From positions 1-45,174 of IMG/VR virus record IMGVR_UViG_3300031772_000062: a stretch of 45,174 nt of DNA; one strand, given 5' to 3'. Under the pieces are notes generated by a model. That model ran no database searches. It was not told the DNA's origin and was given only the letters and a program-made list of their open reading frames with translations. The position numbers were made by a program, and so were the translations under genes. This document shows, piece by piece, positions 26,417 through 35,906 of this stretch (position 1 is the first letter of the stretch; each line of letters begins with the position of its first letter). The stretch is from a virus.

Positions 26417-29400
26417 TGCCCGACACCGACTTTCTCCGCATTTTCGCGGACCCCTGGTATGCGCTAGCCAAGTTGCAAGAGGATGAGGCAGCACGGCAAC
26501 GGCAATCCACCTTTGCTGACATGCTGAACACCGACTGGCTGGGCACCGCCGTCTCTCGGGGGGTCGAAAATGTGGGGAGAGAACGGGCGCAGAACACGAT
26601 CGATATTGCCCGCCGCTACCCGGACGCTCCCCCAGAATGGGTGACTGCTGCGGGTGCGGCTGGTGCTACTGCCGACGATTTCGCTACCTACATGGTGATG
26701 CGCCAGCGGGTCGAGCGCGGCGACAACATTCCGACCCGCATCGCGAAGGGGATTGTCCGAACCGGGATTGTGGGTGCCGACGCTATTTGGGAAAGCCTGT
26801 TTGCCATTCCCGCCCGCACAATTGCGGGAACGTTGGGGATAGGTAATGCGGGACCGATGAATCTAGTGGACGCTTTCAGGGCGGCGGGTGCGCCCATAGC
26901 CTCCGGTATTTTGCGGGAGCAACTTCATGGTCGCCCTGTCAACTTGGGGACCGGATGGACTCCGTACGGGGCGACCATACCGGAGGACACACAAGAGTAT
27001 GCCCAGTTGGTCCGCAACGGCGTGTCGCCGGAGGAGGCATCCCGCACCGTCCAGGAGCAAATCGGTATCCCTATCGGACCTTTGACGGTTCGACAGCGGG
27101 AGACGGGCATCACTATCGGTGCCGGGTCGGCGTCGCCTGGCCGTATTGTGGCGTCGTTGGTCCCGTTTCTGGAACCGGACACGACGGCGTTCAACGCCGT
27201 TTCGATGGGTTTGGACATTGCGGCGCAAATCAGGCTTGACCCCACGGCGCTCATGTTGCGGTCGAGCGCGGCGACACGGGAGGCGTCCCGCCTGTTTTCC
27301 ACCGTGGACGATGCTGCCGTCACAGCGGAACGCGCCGGTCTGATCCGGGGTCGATTCCTGAACACGGTCCACGGACCGACCGCCGAATCGTGGCTATCGT
27401 CCGAGGCGGGCCTGGCAACCACCCGATATGTTGACGATCTGGTCCGCGACCCGGCGGGCCTAACCGTCGTCCACGACTTCCTCACTTCGACGGCAGGCAA
27501 GGAACTGCCGATAGTAGACACGCTGAACCGACTGCGTAGCGGCACCTCGTATGACACGCTAGCGCGGGAACTAGTGAACGGCGGGATGATGCGGGAAGTC
27601 CCCGGCTCTACCTCCCGTATCTCTCGGGGTTTGGCCCGCGCGGCGACTAGGGGAACCCCAGCAGAGGAGTTCGCTGCCACTATTGGCACGAAGTTGGGGT
27701 TCCGTCGCCTGACTGGTCGGGGTGGGTTCCGCCAGTTGCGGGAAATGCAGAAGTCGTTGGTGAGCGTAGAGGACGCCGACGACCGGCTCCGCACCCTCAG
27801 CGATTTCATGGTGGCAGGCAAGTACGACGATGCGGCCCGTGGCGCCTGGATGGGTCGGTGGCTCGATTTGGGGCAGAATCCGTCGTCGAATGACGTGTTC
27901 CATCTGTGGCGCGAGTTCGGCGAGGATTTTTCGGGTCGTATCGGGGCCGAGTTCGGATGGTCGGCGGCGGAGGCGAAAGCGTTGTGGCGACCGATCAGCG
28001 AATACGCCGACTCGTCCATGTATATGAGCGACTTTACGGGGCGGCCACCCCTATATCCAGGCAGTCGGTTAGAGATGATGGCCGACGGTACCTACCGGGC
28101 GGTCCCTGGTCCTGTCGTCTCGACAGAGATGCTCGGTCACGACCTACTGCTACCCGACCCGCGGGAGTTGCGGCGGGCGGTCGGCGTGTTGGCCCCACTG
28201 CGCCAGCAGGCACCGTGGTTGTTCAGGGCGTCCGACCCGTTGGGCCGGTTCCGTCTCTTGTTGCCATTCGATATAGTGACTAAGGGTTGGAAGTGGCTGC
28301 ATCTGCTTCGCCCCGCCCTGCCGATGCGGGTCATCCCTGAGGAGCAGTTGCGGATGGCGGCCCTCGGTTTCGATTCTATGTTTTCTCATCCCCTCTCCTA
28401 CATTGCGTGGGTGGCCGGGAACGACGGATCGTGGCTGGGCCAGATTGCCCGCCGCCTGGGTGTCCCGGCCCGCGGTCGTTATCGGCTTCTCAAATATACG
28501 GACGAGGCGGCCGCCCTGCGGGCATTGGAGAAGGCCGACCCAGAAGATGTGTTGCTCACGATGGCGGATCATTGGCAGGAAACGACTTCTCGCGCCGCGG
28601 GGCACGGAGCGCTCACCGGCATTTATCGCGACCCGCGGCAACGTAGCGCGTGGCGTGCCGTAGCGGGAAACAGCAAGGAGGGCATGAAGGCCAGGACACA
28701 CGCGGTCGCCCGCCTCTCCTTCGACCCGCTGGCCCGCCGGATAGCGGCGGATGGGGTGGAGTCGGCGAAATTGTGGCTCCGGTCCCCGGAGGGTCAGGCG
28801 CTTATGCGGGCGAAGATGGGTGTGAACGCCACTACCGACAAGATTTTCGCCTCGTCCGCGGCGATGGACCGCTGGGCAGAAATGGTAGACGGCTACATTG
28901 ACAATCTGGCGGGCCGCAATGTGATCCCCATGATCGACGGGCGGGCTATCGACACAGCGGCCATTCCCGCCGACTGGGCGCGGGCCATCGAGAATGGGGA
29001 GTGGTCCCGCATCTCGTATGCCCGTGGTCCGGAACCGTGGGAACCCTCGATCCGCCAGATGATCGCCACGGGCCGCACCCCACCTACGGAACTGTTGCCC
29101 AATGGGTTGAAGATCAGCTCTGGCGAGGGTATCGCCGAGTCGTATAGGGCCATCGGCGAAGCGCTAGACGGTATGGCCGACGGTTTCCGGGGCACCCTTA
29201 TCCCCGCCCCGGCGACACCGGGTGGCAGTTGGAAGGGCATGATGGACCGTGGGGTGGACGCCCTTTTCGATCATACTCTGGGCCGCCGTACCGACATTCT
29301 GAGCCGTTTCCCCATGTTCAATCAGAAACGTTGGCAACGTTTGGAGGAGATTCTTCCACTTTCGTCGGCTAAGGTTCAGCGGCAGATTATCACTTCGGCT

Positions 29401-31227
29401 AGGGTGAACAAACTGCCGAAAGCGACAATAGCGCGGATGGAACAGGTCGCCGCCCGCGGCGCTGGCGTCGGCATAGACGACTTCCATCTTGCAGAAGATT
29501 TGGCCGGAACTTACGCCACTAGCGAAGTCAAAACCTACCTATATGATCTGAGCCGACGCCACCAGATCATGGACATACTCGGCACCACCCTCCCGTTCGG
29601 CGAAGTCACGGTAGAAGTAATGGGCACTTGGGCACGCATCCTACGCCGTGCCCCCGTCGCTGTCCGCCGGGCGCAGCAACTCTACGAGGGGCTGTCGGAA
29701 CAGGGTATCATTTTCCCCGACCCGCAGACGGGGGAACTCGTATTCCAAGCACCCCTCTTGGGTCCCCTTTTGGGTCTAGTGAAGGAACCTGTCGGCCCTA
29801 CCGGGTGGGCGGGACTGGTCGGCTTGCAGTCCATGAACCTCGTCGCCTCGTCGCCGCTTCCCGGCGGGGGGCTGTTCGCCCAATACGGTCTTTCCCGCTT
29901 CATTCCGAAATCGTGGCCCACCTTTCTACGCAGCCTCGTCCTTCCTTACGGGGATGTGACCGTAGATTCGCCAGGGGCTATAGTGGATCAAATGTTGCCC
30001 GCCTGGTTCCGCAAAGTGTTGGCTTCCGTCGGCGTGGGCAGTCCAGAATCTAATCAGCAGATCATGTCTTTGACCCACAACATTCTGATGCAGATGGTCG
30101 CTTCCGCACCGACAGAACCGCAGAACATGGGCGAAATCAATGCTATGGCGCGGGAAGCCAATTCGATAGCGAACCGGGTCACTTTCATCCGCGGTATCGT
30201 CCAGGCGATCATGCCTGCCGCCTTCTCGCCGACCTTCCGCACCGAGGATGCGCTGGGCCGGGTCTGGTATTCGGAGGCGCTCGCAGAGGAATGGTCTAAT
30301 GCTATCACCCGATACGATGGGGATGAACTCGCCGCATATGAATGGTTCTTGCGGGCCTTCTGTGTGGGCGAGGATGGGCAACTATCCGCCGACTGGTTAG
30401 ACCCCACTACCTTTGTGGGGCGCACTGTCGAAATAGTGAAGCGGCCCCTCACCGTGGAGGGCAACCGTTACGCCTACGCGAATGCCGATCTGTTCGAGAC
30501 GGTCGCCCCGCTCACCGCCTACTTCGCCCACCCGGACGAACCGGAAGAACTGGACGCCAACTTCTCGATGGCCGCGTGGAAACGGTGGATCGACGAGGGT
30601 GCCCGCGCCACCCTCACCCCAGCGCAGGCGGTGATCCGCCGCAACCAGACGATGGGGGCGATCCTATACGAACGGGCGACCAGGATGGCCGACAATGTGT
30701 GGGGATTGGAACCGTCTGGCGCTCAACTCGCGGCGAAACAAGCCTGGCTGCGGGAACAGCGGCTCATCCTCGCCACCCGATACTATGGTTACCGTCAGAC
30801 CAATCCGGGTGTGCCCTCCCGTCCCGACCTGGGTATGCTCATCCGCGAGTTCCAAACCGAATGGGTTGGCCCTGACGCCGATCCCCGCCTCGCCCAATCG
30901 CAGGCGGGAATAGGCGTGACCATGTATATGGCGATGCGGGATGCCGCGCTCCAACATGCGACCACCCAACTCGGCCTATCTACGGGCGACGACCCTTCTG
31001 GCGCGGAGAATGGAATGTGGCAGGCCCAGTCGGCCCGTTTCCTCCGCAACAATCTACGGACCTATGGGGAGAACCTGGTCGCCCAGTATCCCGATTTCGG
31101 ATTCGTGTGGCGGCTTATTTTGGCCTACGAGTTTCCCGATGAGGAAATGTTGCCATCGCAGGATTCTGCGCCGTATACTGATCCTTACCAGCTTGGTTGG
31201 CCCGTAACTAATGTAGGTGGGGGATGA
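26416..31227 (+). CDS. Giant internal virion protein candidate, 1603 aa
   Basis: The second-longest gene of the window after none other: at 4.8 kb it is the largest. GTG start overlapping the upstream TAG. The protein is mixed helical, with early segments KGIVRTGIVGADAIWESLFAIPARTIAG that look membrane-prone, and later helical stretches (VEVMGTWARILRRAPVAVRRAQQLYEG). No enzyme signature was recognised. Its size and position between portal and an M23 peptidase suggest a protein packaged in or under the portal and ejected into the host, as the large internal proteins of podoviruses are. A tape-measure role is less likely: it precedes the capsid genes, lacks the usual long heptad region, and no tail-chaperone frameshift pair precedes it. 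Confidence 0.7.
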   Translation: MPDTDFLRIFADPWYALAKLQEDEAARQRQSTFADMLNTDWLGTAVSRGVENVGRERAQNTIDIARRYPDAPPEWVTAAGAAGATADDFATYMVMRQRVERGDNIPTRIAKGIVRTGIVGADAIWESLFAIPARTIAGTLGIGNAGPMNLVDAFRAAGAPIASGILREQLHGRPVNLGTGWTPYGATIPEDTQEYAQLVRNGVSPEEASRTVQEQIGIPIGPLTVRQRETGITIGAGSASPGRIVASLVPFLEPDTTAFNAVSMGLDIAAQIRLDPTALMLRSSAATREASRLFSTVDDAAVTAERAGLIRGRFLNTVHGPTAESWLSSEAGLATTRYVDDLVRDPAGLTVVHDFLTSTAGKELPIVDTLNRLRSGTSYDTLARELVNGGMMREVPGSTSRISRGLARAATRGTPAEEFAATIGTKLGFRRLTGRGGFRQLREMQKSLVSVEDADDRLRTLSDFMVAGKYDDAARGAWMGRWLDLGQNPSSNDVFHLWREFGEDFSGRIGAEFGWSAAEAKALWRPISEYADSSMYMSDFTGRPPLYPGSRLEMMADGTYRAVPGPVVSTEMLGHDLLLPDPRELRRAVGVLAPLRQQAPWLFRASDPLGRFRLLLPFDIVTKGWKWLHLLRPALPMRVIPEEQLRMAALGFDSMFSHPLSYIAWVAGNDGSWLGQIARRLGVPARGRYRLLKYTDEAAALRALEKADPEDVLLTMADHWQETTSRAAGHGALTGIYRDPRQRSAWRAVAGNSKEGMKARTHAVARLSFDPLARRIAADGVESAKLWLRSPEGQALMRAKMGVNATTDKIFASSAAMDRWAEMVDGYIDNLAGRNVIPMIDGRAIDTAAIPADWARAIENGEWSRISYARGPEPWEPSIRQMIATGRTPPTELLPNGLKISSGEGIAESYRAIGEALDGMADGFRGTLIPAPATPGGSWKGMMDRGVDALFDHTLGRRTDILSRFPMFNQKRWQRLEEILPLSSAKVQRQIITSARVNKLPKATIARMEQVAARGAGVGIDDFHLAEDLAGTYATSEVKTYLYDLSRRHQIMDILGTTLPFGEVTVEVMGTWARILRRAPVAVRRAQQLYEGLSEQGIIFPDPQTGELVFQAPLLGPLLGLVKEPVGPTGWAGLVGLQSMNLVASSPLPGGGLFAQYGLSRFIPKSWPTFLRSLVLPYGDVTVDSPGAIVDQMLPAWFRKVLASVGVGSPESNQQIMSLTHNILMQMVASAPTEPQNMGEINAMAREANSIANRVTFIRGIVQAIMPAAFSPTFRTEDALGRVWYSEALAEEWSNAITRYDGDELAAYEWFLRAFCVGEDGQLSADWLDPTTFVGRTVEIVKRPLTVEGNRYAYANADLFETVAPLTAYFAHPDEPEELDANFSMAAWKRWIDEGARATLTPAQAVIRRNQTMGAILYERATRMADNVWGLEPSGAQLAAKQAWLREQRLILATRYYGYRQTNPGVPSRPDLGMLIREFQTEWVGPDADPRLAQSQAGIGVTMYMAMRDAALQHATTQLGLSTGDDPSGAENGMWQAQSARFLRNNLRTYGENLVAQYPDFGFVWRLILAYEFPDEEMLPSQDSAPYTDPYQLGWPVTNVGGG

Positions 31228-32504
31228 GCGCGGAAACGCAGGAGTATGCTGATCGCCTAGAAACTGCCGGCGTTTTGACCCCCGCCCAGGCCGACGAGGT
31301 TGCTGCCCAGCCGGACCTGGATGCTGCCATTGCGAAGGGCAACGAGTTCGTGAATCCGCAATCCGTCCAGACGACAGGGGTTCCCGCCCCATTGTCTCAG
31401 GCGGCGGCGGGTGGCACGATGCTCAGTCCCGACGAAGTTGTCCGCCGTATAGAAGCAGCCGGGACAGTCACCCTTTCCCCAACCGACAAGTCGAGTGCGC
31501 TCGCGGCGGCCGACGGTGCTGCGGCCATCGAATCCCTACTGCGCTCCAACAGTGTCCTCGCCGCTAACCATCAGGTGATCGCTGGCTCCCTCAAGGGGGA
31601 CAGCCTGGGTGTAGCCACCATTGCGGCATCCCTCACCCTCCAAACATCCGACACGATCAGGAACGATGCGCCCCTCTGGAACGCCATACAGCAACAGCTC
31701 CTATTCCAGCAGCAAACGGGGGCCGTTCGCCCCGGCACCCTGAGCGGTGGGGGGACGGCCACCGGGGTCGAACCCGTCTTCTATCGGGAAGATGTAGATT
31801 TTATGTTCGGCGGGATGCACCCGTCCGGCATTGCCGTATATCAGACGATGGCCGTCAACGCGGGTCTACTCCGGTCCGGCTCTTTCTCTCTGGGAGTTAT
31901 GAACGATGCGACCGAATGGGCGTTCTCCGCCTTCCTGTCCCGGTCGAACGACCGGGGTTATGTCACTCCCGGCGACCGGCAGACGATGGGTGAGCAGGCG
32001 GCGAAACTGCATGGCATCTTTTTGGCTGCCCAGGACTATGTGTTCGCTGCACCACCCCTGCCCCGCTACGTTCCGCCCATCCAGCGCAAGCCGACCCTAC
32101 TGGACATGCGGGAAACGGTGATGGCCCTGTTCGCCGAGGCGGGCGCCACCCCGTCGGCTACGGACCTGTCCGAGTTCGCCAAGTACCTGTCGGAACAGTA
32201 CGACACGCAGGCCCAGTTGGAGGCGCAGGCGGGGGAACTCGAATACATTCGTGAACAGGAGATGCGGGGCTATTCGCCGACCACTACGCAGGAGCAGACG
32301 GTGGCTGCGGCTGCGGAGACGGGGAATGTGGTCGCGCAGATTGATCCTGAGGGGGCGTTGCGCCGCAAGTTCCGCGAAGTGTTCGCCGGGCAGATCGCCC
32401 ACAATGAGAACGCTGCCGCAATACAGGCCCGCCAGAATTCGATTCTGGGCCGCCTGTTGCAGCAGCCTCGGGGTTCTGCCCCATATCTAGGATGGCCGGG
32501 ATGA
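31224..32504 (+). CDS. Putative internal virion protein, 426 aa
   Basis: ATGA overlap with the giant gene. Residues ~1-130 are Ala-rich and helical (ALAAADGAAAIESLLRSNSVLAANHQVI). Residues ~300-400 are helical and charged (LDMRETVMALFAEAG, SEFAKYLSEQYDTQAQLEAQAGELEYIREQE). No family recognised. It is tightly linked to the 1603-aa gene and the M23 peptidase, so all three probably act in one virion sub-complex. Confidence 0.68.
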   Translation: MSAETQEYADRLETAGVLTPAQADEVAAQPDLDAAIAKGNEFVNPQSVQTTGVPAPLSQAAAGGTMLSPDEVVRRIEAAGTVTLSPTDKSSALAAADGAAAIESLLRSNSVLAANHQVIAGSLKGDSLGVATIAASLTLQTSDTIRNDAPLWNAIQQQLLFQQQTGAVRPGTLSGGGTATGVEPVFYREDVDFMFGGMHPSGIAVYQTMAVNAGLLRSGSFSLGVMNDATEWAFSAFLSRSNDRGYVTPGDRQTMGEQAAKLHGIFLAAQDYVFAAPPLPRYVPPIQRKPTLLDMRETVMALFAEAGATPSATDLSEFAKYLSEQYDTQAQLEAQAGELEYIREQEMRGYSPTTTQEQTVAAAAETGNVVAQIDPEGALRRKFREVFAGQIAHNENAAAIQARQNSILGRLLQQPRGSAPYLGWPG

Positions 32505-33202
32505 GCGATTGGGGTAGTCCTGTTCCTGGCGCACCAACCGTGTCGGGCAGTAACCTGTTCGGAGAACCCCGCACCGGGCACACCCATGCGGGCTGGGACA
32601 TTAACGCACCCGGCTGGACGGGCGGCCCCGGCTTCGGGGCGGGCACGCCGATCCGCGCTGCGGGCGGTGGCACCGTTCACTACAACCATACTTCTAGCGG
32701 TGGCTATATCGTCAACATTGTTCACGATAATGGGTGGACAACTTCGTACATGCATTTGGGGACGAAGGACGGGTCGATTGGTCCGTACGCGGTGGTGGAT
32801 GGTGGCCGAGTGGAGGCGGGCCAGGTTATCGGCTATATGGGCGATACGGGGAATCCGCAGGCGGGCGCGTTCCACCTTCACTTCGAGATTCGCGATCCTC
32901 GGGGGTCGGCGGTCGATCCGGCGACCGTAGGCTTCGGGGGGACCGCTGGTGCGGCGGGAACGCAGTCCGACCAGTATGGCACTATCTTGCGGACCATGCT
33001 GGACGAAATGTCGCTAGCGGCAGCGAGGGGACAGCGCCTAACGCCCGAACAGGCGGGCGTGCAGCCGTGGGACGCCGCTTCCCTGTTCGCCCCAGACAAT
33101 CCGGAGGGGCCGCCGTTGCGGACAGCGCAGGAGGCTGCCACTGTGGCGGCCCAGGGATCACCGCCGTCTAGGCTGAAATGGTGGGGAAATAATGGGCGTT
33201 GA
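32501..33202 (+). CDS. Virion-associated M23 (LytM-type) peptidase, 233 aa
   Basis: All zinc-site elements of M23 metallopeptidases are present: H29 and D33 in THAGWDINAP, H85 in SYMHLG, and H125-x-H127 in FHLHFEI; the glycine-rich strands (AAGGGTVHYNHTSSGGYIV) fit the family. It cleaves peptidoglycan cross-bridges. Located among virion genes and not in the lysis cassette, it most likely opens the wall during DNA entry. The C-terminal ~90 residues are a separate helical tail (SLAAARGQRLTPEQAG). The ATG at 32501 overlaps the upstream stop (ATGA); an ATG at 32492 is an alternative. Confidence 0.86.
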   Translation: MSDWGSPVPGAPTVSGSNLFGEPRTGHTHAGWDINAPGWTGGPGFGAGTPIRAAGGGTVHYNHTSSGGYIVNIVHDNGWTTSYMHLGTKDGSIGPYAVVDGGRVEAGQVIGYMGDTGNPQAGAFHLHFEIRDPRGSAVDPATVGFGGTAGAAGTQSDQYGTILRTMLDEMSLAAARGQRLTPEQAGVQPWDAASLFAPDNPEGPPLRTAQEAATVAAQGSPPSRLKWWGNNGR

Positions 33203-34499
33203 TACCGGACTTCTTGTTCCACGTCCGCCGCCTGGGCTATTCCAAACCGGGGTGACCCCCACCGATCCTGCCGAACTGGTCCGGCGTCCCGGTTCTCCCA
33301 CCACGCCGCACACCGAACTCGCCCCTGTCGGCGTCGGCCCTTCCGTCGGCGCCATCCCCGGAACTAACCAGATATACGAGTTGTGGAATATCGGCGGCAT
33401 ACAGTACCTCGTCTATTGGATCGTCACGGGCGACGGCCCGAATGACCGTTTCCCCCTCGCCTACCAGTTTAAGCCCGGCGAGGTGCGCACCACATTCGCG
33501 GGTTCGCCCGAAGCGACGCCGACCATATTCAACACGGTAGGGTCTGGGCTGGATGCTGATGGGGCGTGGGCGGCGTTCGAGTCGATGGGCGGTTTCCTCG
33601 GCGGGTTCGTGTCGGAACTCGCCAACATGGAGGACGATCCGATACCCCAGATCGCCGAACAGATGCGCATTCTGCATCCCGAGATAACCGACCCTGCTTT
33701 CTGGGCAGTTGAGGCCGCCGCCTTTCTTGAAGGCAGAACGCCCACTGAACAGGAATTCCTCGCCAATAGTCCCTGGTATCAGAGCATGGATTCGTCCCAG
33801 CGGAACTGGTTGAACCTCCTTAACTCTGATCCGCAGGAAGCGCAGCGCCTACTCGAAGACAACCGCGTTTCTGCCGAACAGTTGCTCTCCAACGCTGGCG
33901 TGTTCCGCCCACCCGAAGGACTGGTCAACCTGCTGGCTGACCAGTATACGCATGGTACTTGGTCCGAAGTTTATTTGATGCGGCAGATCGAATTGATAGC
34001 CGACCCACTAGCACAAGGCGACCGTGATCCCACCGTACTCGAATGGTTGACGACGGGCGGTCCCCTCGACACGACCGTAGCCAATCGGGAAACGGTGAGG
34101 AATCTTGTCACGAAATGGCTCGGCCCCCAGTTGGGGGACTGGTCGAACCGGCAGATCGACAGGTGGGCGAGCCGGTTCCGCGAGGAGGAGGACGCCCAAG
34201 ATGAACTGGTCAGCGTGTTGCAGCGGCAGCGGGCGATCATGCTCCCAGGCTACGACGACCCGACCCTAACCTACGAGGACATCGCTAACCCGTTCCGTCA
34301 GATATGGCAGAACGAGTGGAACCAACCCGCCGACGAGATGGACCCCCTATTCTTGGAAGTGGTTAACACGCAGGACTATTCGGCGGCGAGCGAACTGCTA
34401 CGCCGCGAGGGGATCGCCCAGGGTGTCGGCTTCGTCCAGAACAGCCTGTTGGGTGACCTGTATAGGGCGATGGGCGGTGTGACTGTGAGGCCACAATGA
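33192..34499 (+). CDS. Putative virion protein, 435 aa
   Basis: The N-terminal ~130 residues are Pro/Gly-rich with strand-like segments (QIYELWNIGGIQYLVYWIVTGDG). From ~150 on it is helical and acidic (DDPIPQIAEQMRILHPEI, SQRNWLNLLNSDPQEAQRLLEDNRVSAEQLLSN), with a repeated style of short helices resembling the next gene's product. No family recognised. It overlaps the peptidase gene by 11 bases. Confidence 0.68.
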   Translation: MGVDTGLLVPRPPPGLFQTGVTPTDPAELVRRPGSPTTPHTELAPVGVGPSVGAIPGTNQIYELWNIGGIQYLVYWIVTGDGPNDRFPLAYQFKPGEVRTTFAGSPEATPTIFNTVGSGLDADGAWAAFESMGGFLGGFVSELANMEDDPIPQIAEQMRILHPEITDPAFWAVEAAAFLEGRTPTEQEFLANSPWYQSMDSSQRNWLNLLNSDPQEAQRLLEDNRVSAEQLLSNAGVFRPPEGLVNLLADQYTHGTWSEVYLMRQIELIADPLAQGDRDPTVLEWLTTGGPLDTTVANRETVRNLVTKWLGPQLGDWSNRQIDRWASRFREEEDAQDELVSVLQRQRAIMLPGYDDPTLTYEDIANPFRQIWQNEWNQPADEMDPLFLEVVNTQDYSAASELLRREGIAQGVGFVQNSLLGDLYRAMGGVTVRPQ

Positions 34500-35611
34500 C
34501 GACTAGGCCGACACCGATAGCGGAAGCGATCTCGGCGCTCGGGGTCGAGCGGGGCGAGTTCCGTGTCGAGTGGGGTCAGGCTAAGGCGGCGGCGCAGGCC
34601 GTAGCGGACATGCAGGCCCAGATTGCGGCGGCGAGAGCGGCGGGGGCACCACCCGCACAGATGGCCGCCCTGGCCCGCCAGATGGCCCCCCTGCGGACCG
34701 CCCTGGCTAGGGAACAGCGGGAGGCTACGGCGGCTCGCCAGGCGGTCGTGGCGGCGAGACAGGCGAAACGGAGTACGGTCGCCAACTGGCGGACTTTCAT
34801 TGGGAATGCCCGCCTCACTGTCCCCTACCTGCCGAACGCGCTCATCCGGGTCTACACGGAAGCATGGATTAGGACTAACGATCCGCTCCTAGCGATGGCC
34901 GCCGTCGAGCAAGACCCCCGCCTTGAGGAGTTCTTTCCCGGTATCCGTCGCGACAATGGGACGCTGCGTATGCCGATCAACGAGTACGGCGCTGTCGTCG
35001 AAGCGTTCGACGAGGCGCTACTCCGGGCGGGCATCAATCCGACGACGATGCGGGGCCGGTACGGCGAGCTGATTGAGGGCAATGTGAGCGCCGACGAGTT
35101 CCGTAGCCGGGTGGTCGCCATGTCGGAGCGGGTGTTGGCGGAGGAACCGGCGATGATGGAAATGTACGCTTCCTACTATGGGATCGAAATGAACCGGGGT
35201 TCCCTGATCGCTGCGGCCCTGGACCCGCAGATCAATGAGGCGATCCTGTCCCGTCAGATCAGTACGGCGGAGATCGGGGGGGCTGCCGCTATCGCCGGGT
35301 TCCGCCTGAGCCGGGATACGGCCACCGAACTCTACCAGTATGGTTTGACGGAGCAGACGGCTCGGGAGACTTTCATGGAGGCGGCGCAAAAGTTGCCTGG
35401 GTTTGGTCGGGCAGCGGAGCGCCAGCGGGAGGGCGAGTTCGGGTTGGGCGAGTATTTGGGGGCGGCGAACCTGTTGGGTACGGCGGAGCAGCGGCGTTTG
35501 GCGACGGAGAAGGCGGGCCGCATGTTGGCGGGTGAGGCGTCCCAGTTTACGGAGCAGGAATTCGCCGCCCAGGCGACCCCGTATACGCTGACCGGCCTGT
35601 CCGCAAGATAG
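34496..35611 (+). CDS. Putative virion protein, Ala-rich, 371 aa
   Basis: ATGA overlap. The first ~100 residues are an Ala/Gln/Arg-rich long helix (KAAAQAVADMQAQIAAARAAG ... LAREQREATAARQAVVAARQ) of coiled-coil type. The remainder is helical with acidic loops (NEYGAVVEAFDEALLRAG, RVVAMSERVLAEEPAMMEMYASYYG). No catalytic motif. Last gene before the promoter and long leader of the capsid genes. Probably part of the internal or ejection complex. Confidence 0.68.
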   Translation: MTTRPTPIAEAISALGVERGEFRVEWGQAKAAAQAVADMQAQIAAARAAGAPPAQMAALARQMAPLRTALAREQREATAARQAVVAARQAKRSTVANWRTFIGNARLTVPYLPNALIRVYTEAWIRTNDPLLAMAAVEQDPRLEEFFPGIRRDNGTLRMPINEYGAVVEAFDEALLRAGINPTTMRGRYGELIEGNVSADEFRSRVVAMSERVLAEEPAMMEMYASYYGIEMNRGSLIAAALDPQINEAILSRQISTAEIGGAAAIAGFRLSRDTATELYQYGLTEQTARETFMEAAQKLPGFGRAAERQREGEFGLGEYLGAANLLGTAEQRRLATEKAGRMLAGEASQFTEQEFAAQATPYTLTGLSAR

Positions 35612-35615
35612 GTAC

Positions 35616-35644
35616 TTGTGCGCTTGTGAAAAGCGTGGTAGTCT
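35616..35644 (+). promoter_or_regulatory. Promoter of the scaffold-capsid segment
   Basis: TTGTGC (35616-35621), 17-bp spacer, TAGTCT (35639-35644). It is the only recognisable rightward promoter inside the structural arm and gives capsid genes their own, presumably strong, transcript beginning near 35651. Confidence 0.55.
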
Positions 35645-35650
35645 AATGTT

Positions 35651-35906
35651 GGCCTGCGGGACTGTCCCCGCAATGTGGGCGGTAACGCCCCGCCGATAGG
35701 GACAGTGGCCGCCCGTGCGCCCCCGCAACGGGTGTGTAACCAAGTCGGGGTGTTGACGCCTAAGGGGCGCGGCAGCAGGCAGCGCACCCTCTGGGTTGTC
35801 TTGCGTTTAGCAAGGTTTCGTGTGGAACATCTGCCGCCGGTCGTGTGCTATTCCCCCGTAGCGCACAGTGAGCCGAACGATGGGGCGAGCAAGAGAGGGG
35901 ACAGCG
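35651..35906 (+). promoter_or_regulatory. Structured 256-nt leader RNA before scaffold and capsid
   Basis: No gene fits in this stretch. Stems: ACTGTCCC (35661-35668) with GGGACAGT (35699-35706) enclosing GGGCG-GUAA-CGCCC (35677-35690), a GNRA-type tetraloop; GGCC/GGCC (35651-35654/35707-35710) can extend it. GCGGG (35656-35660) can instead pair with CCCGC (35667-35671), which would break the first stem: two exclusive folds. Downstream: CCCGT/ACGGG (35712-35732), CTTGC-gttta-GCAAG (35800-35814) and an imperfect GTGTGCTA/TAGCGCAC stem (35844-35866). GAGGGGACAGCG provides the ribosome-binding site at the end. It matches no riboswitch class I know. Confidence 0.6.
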
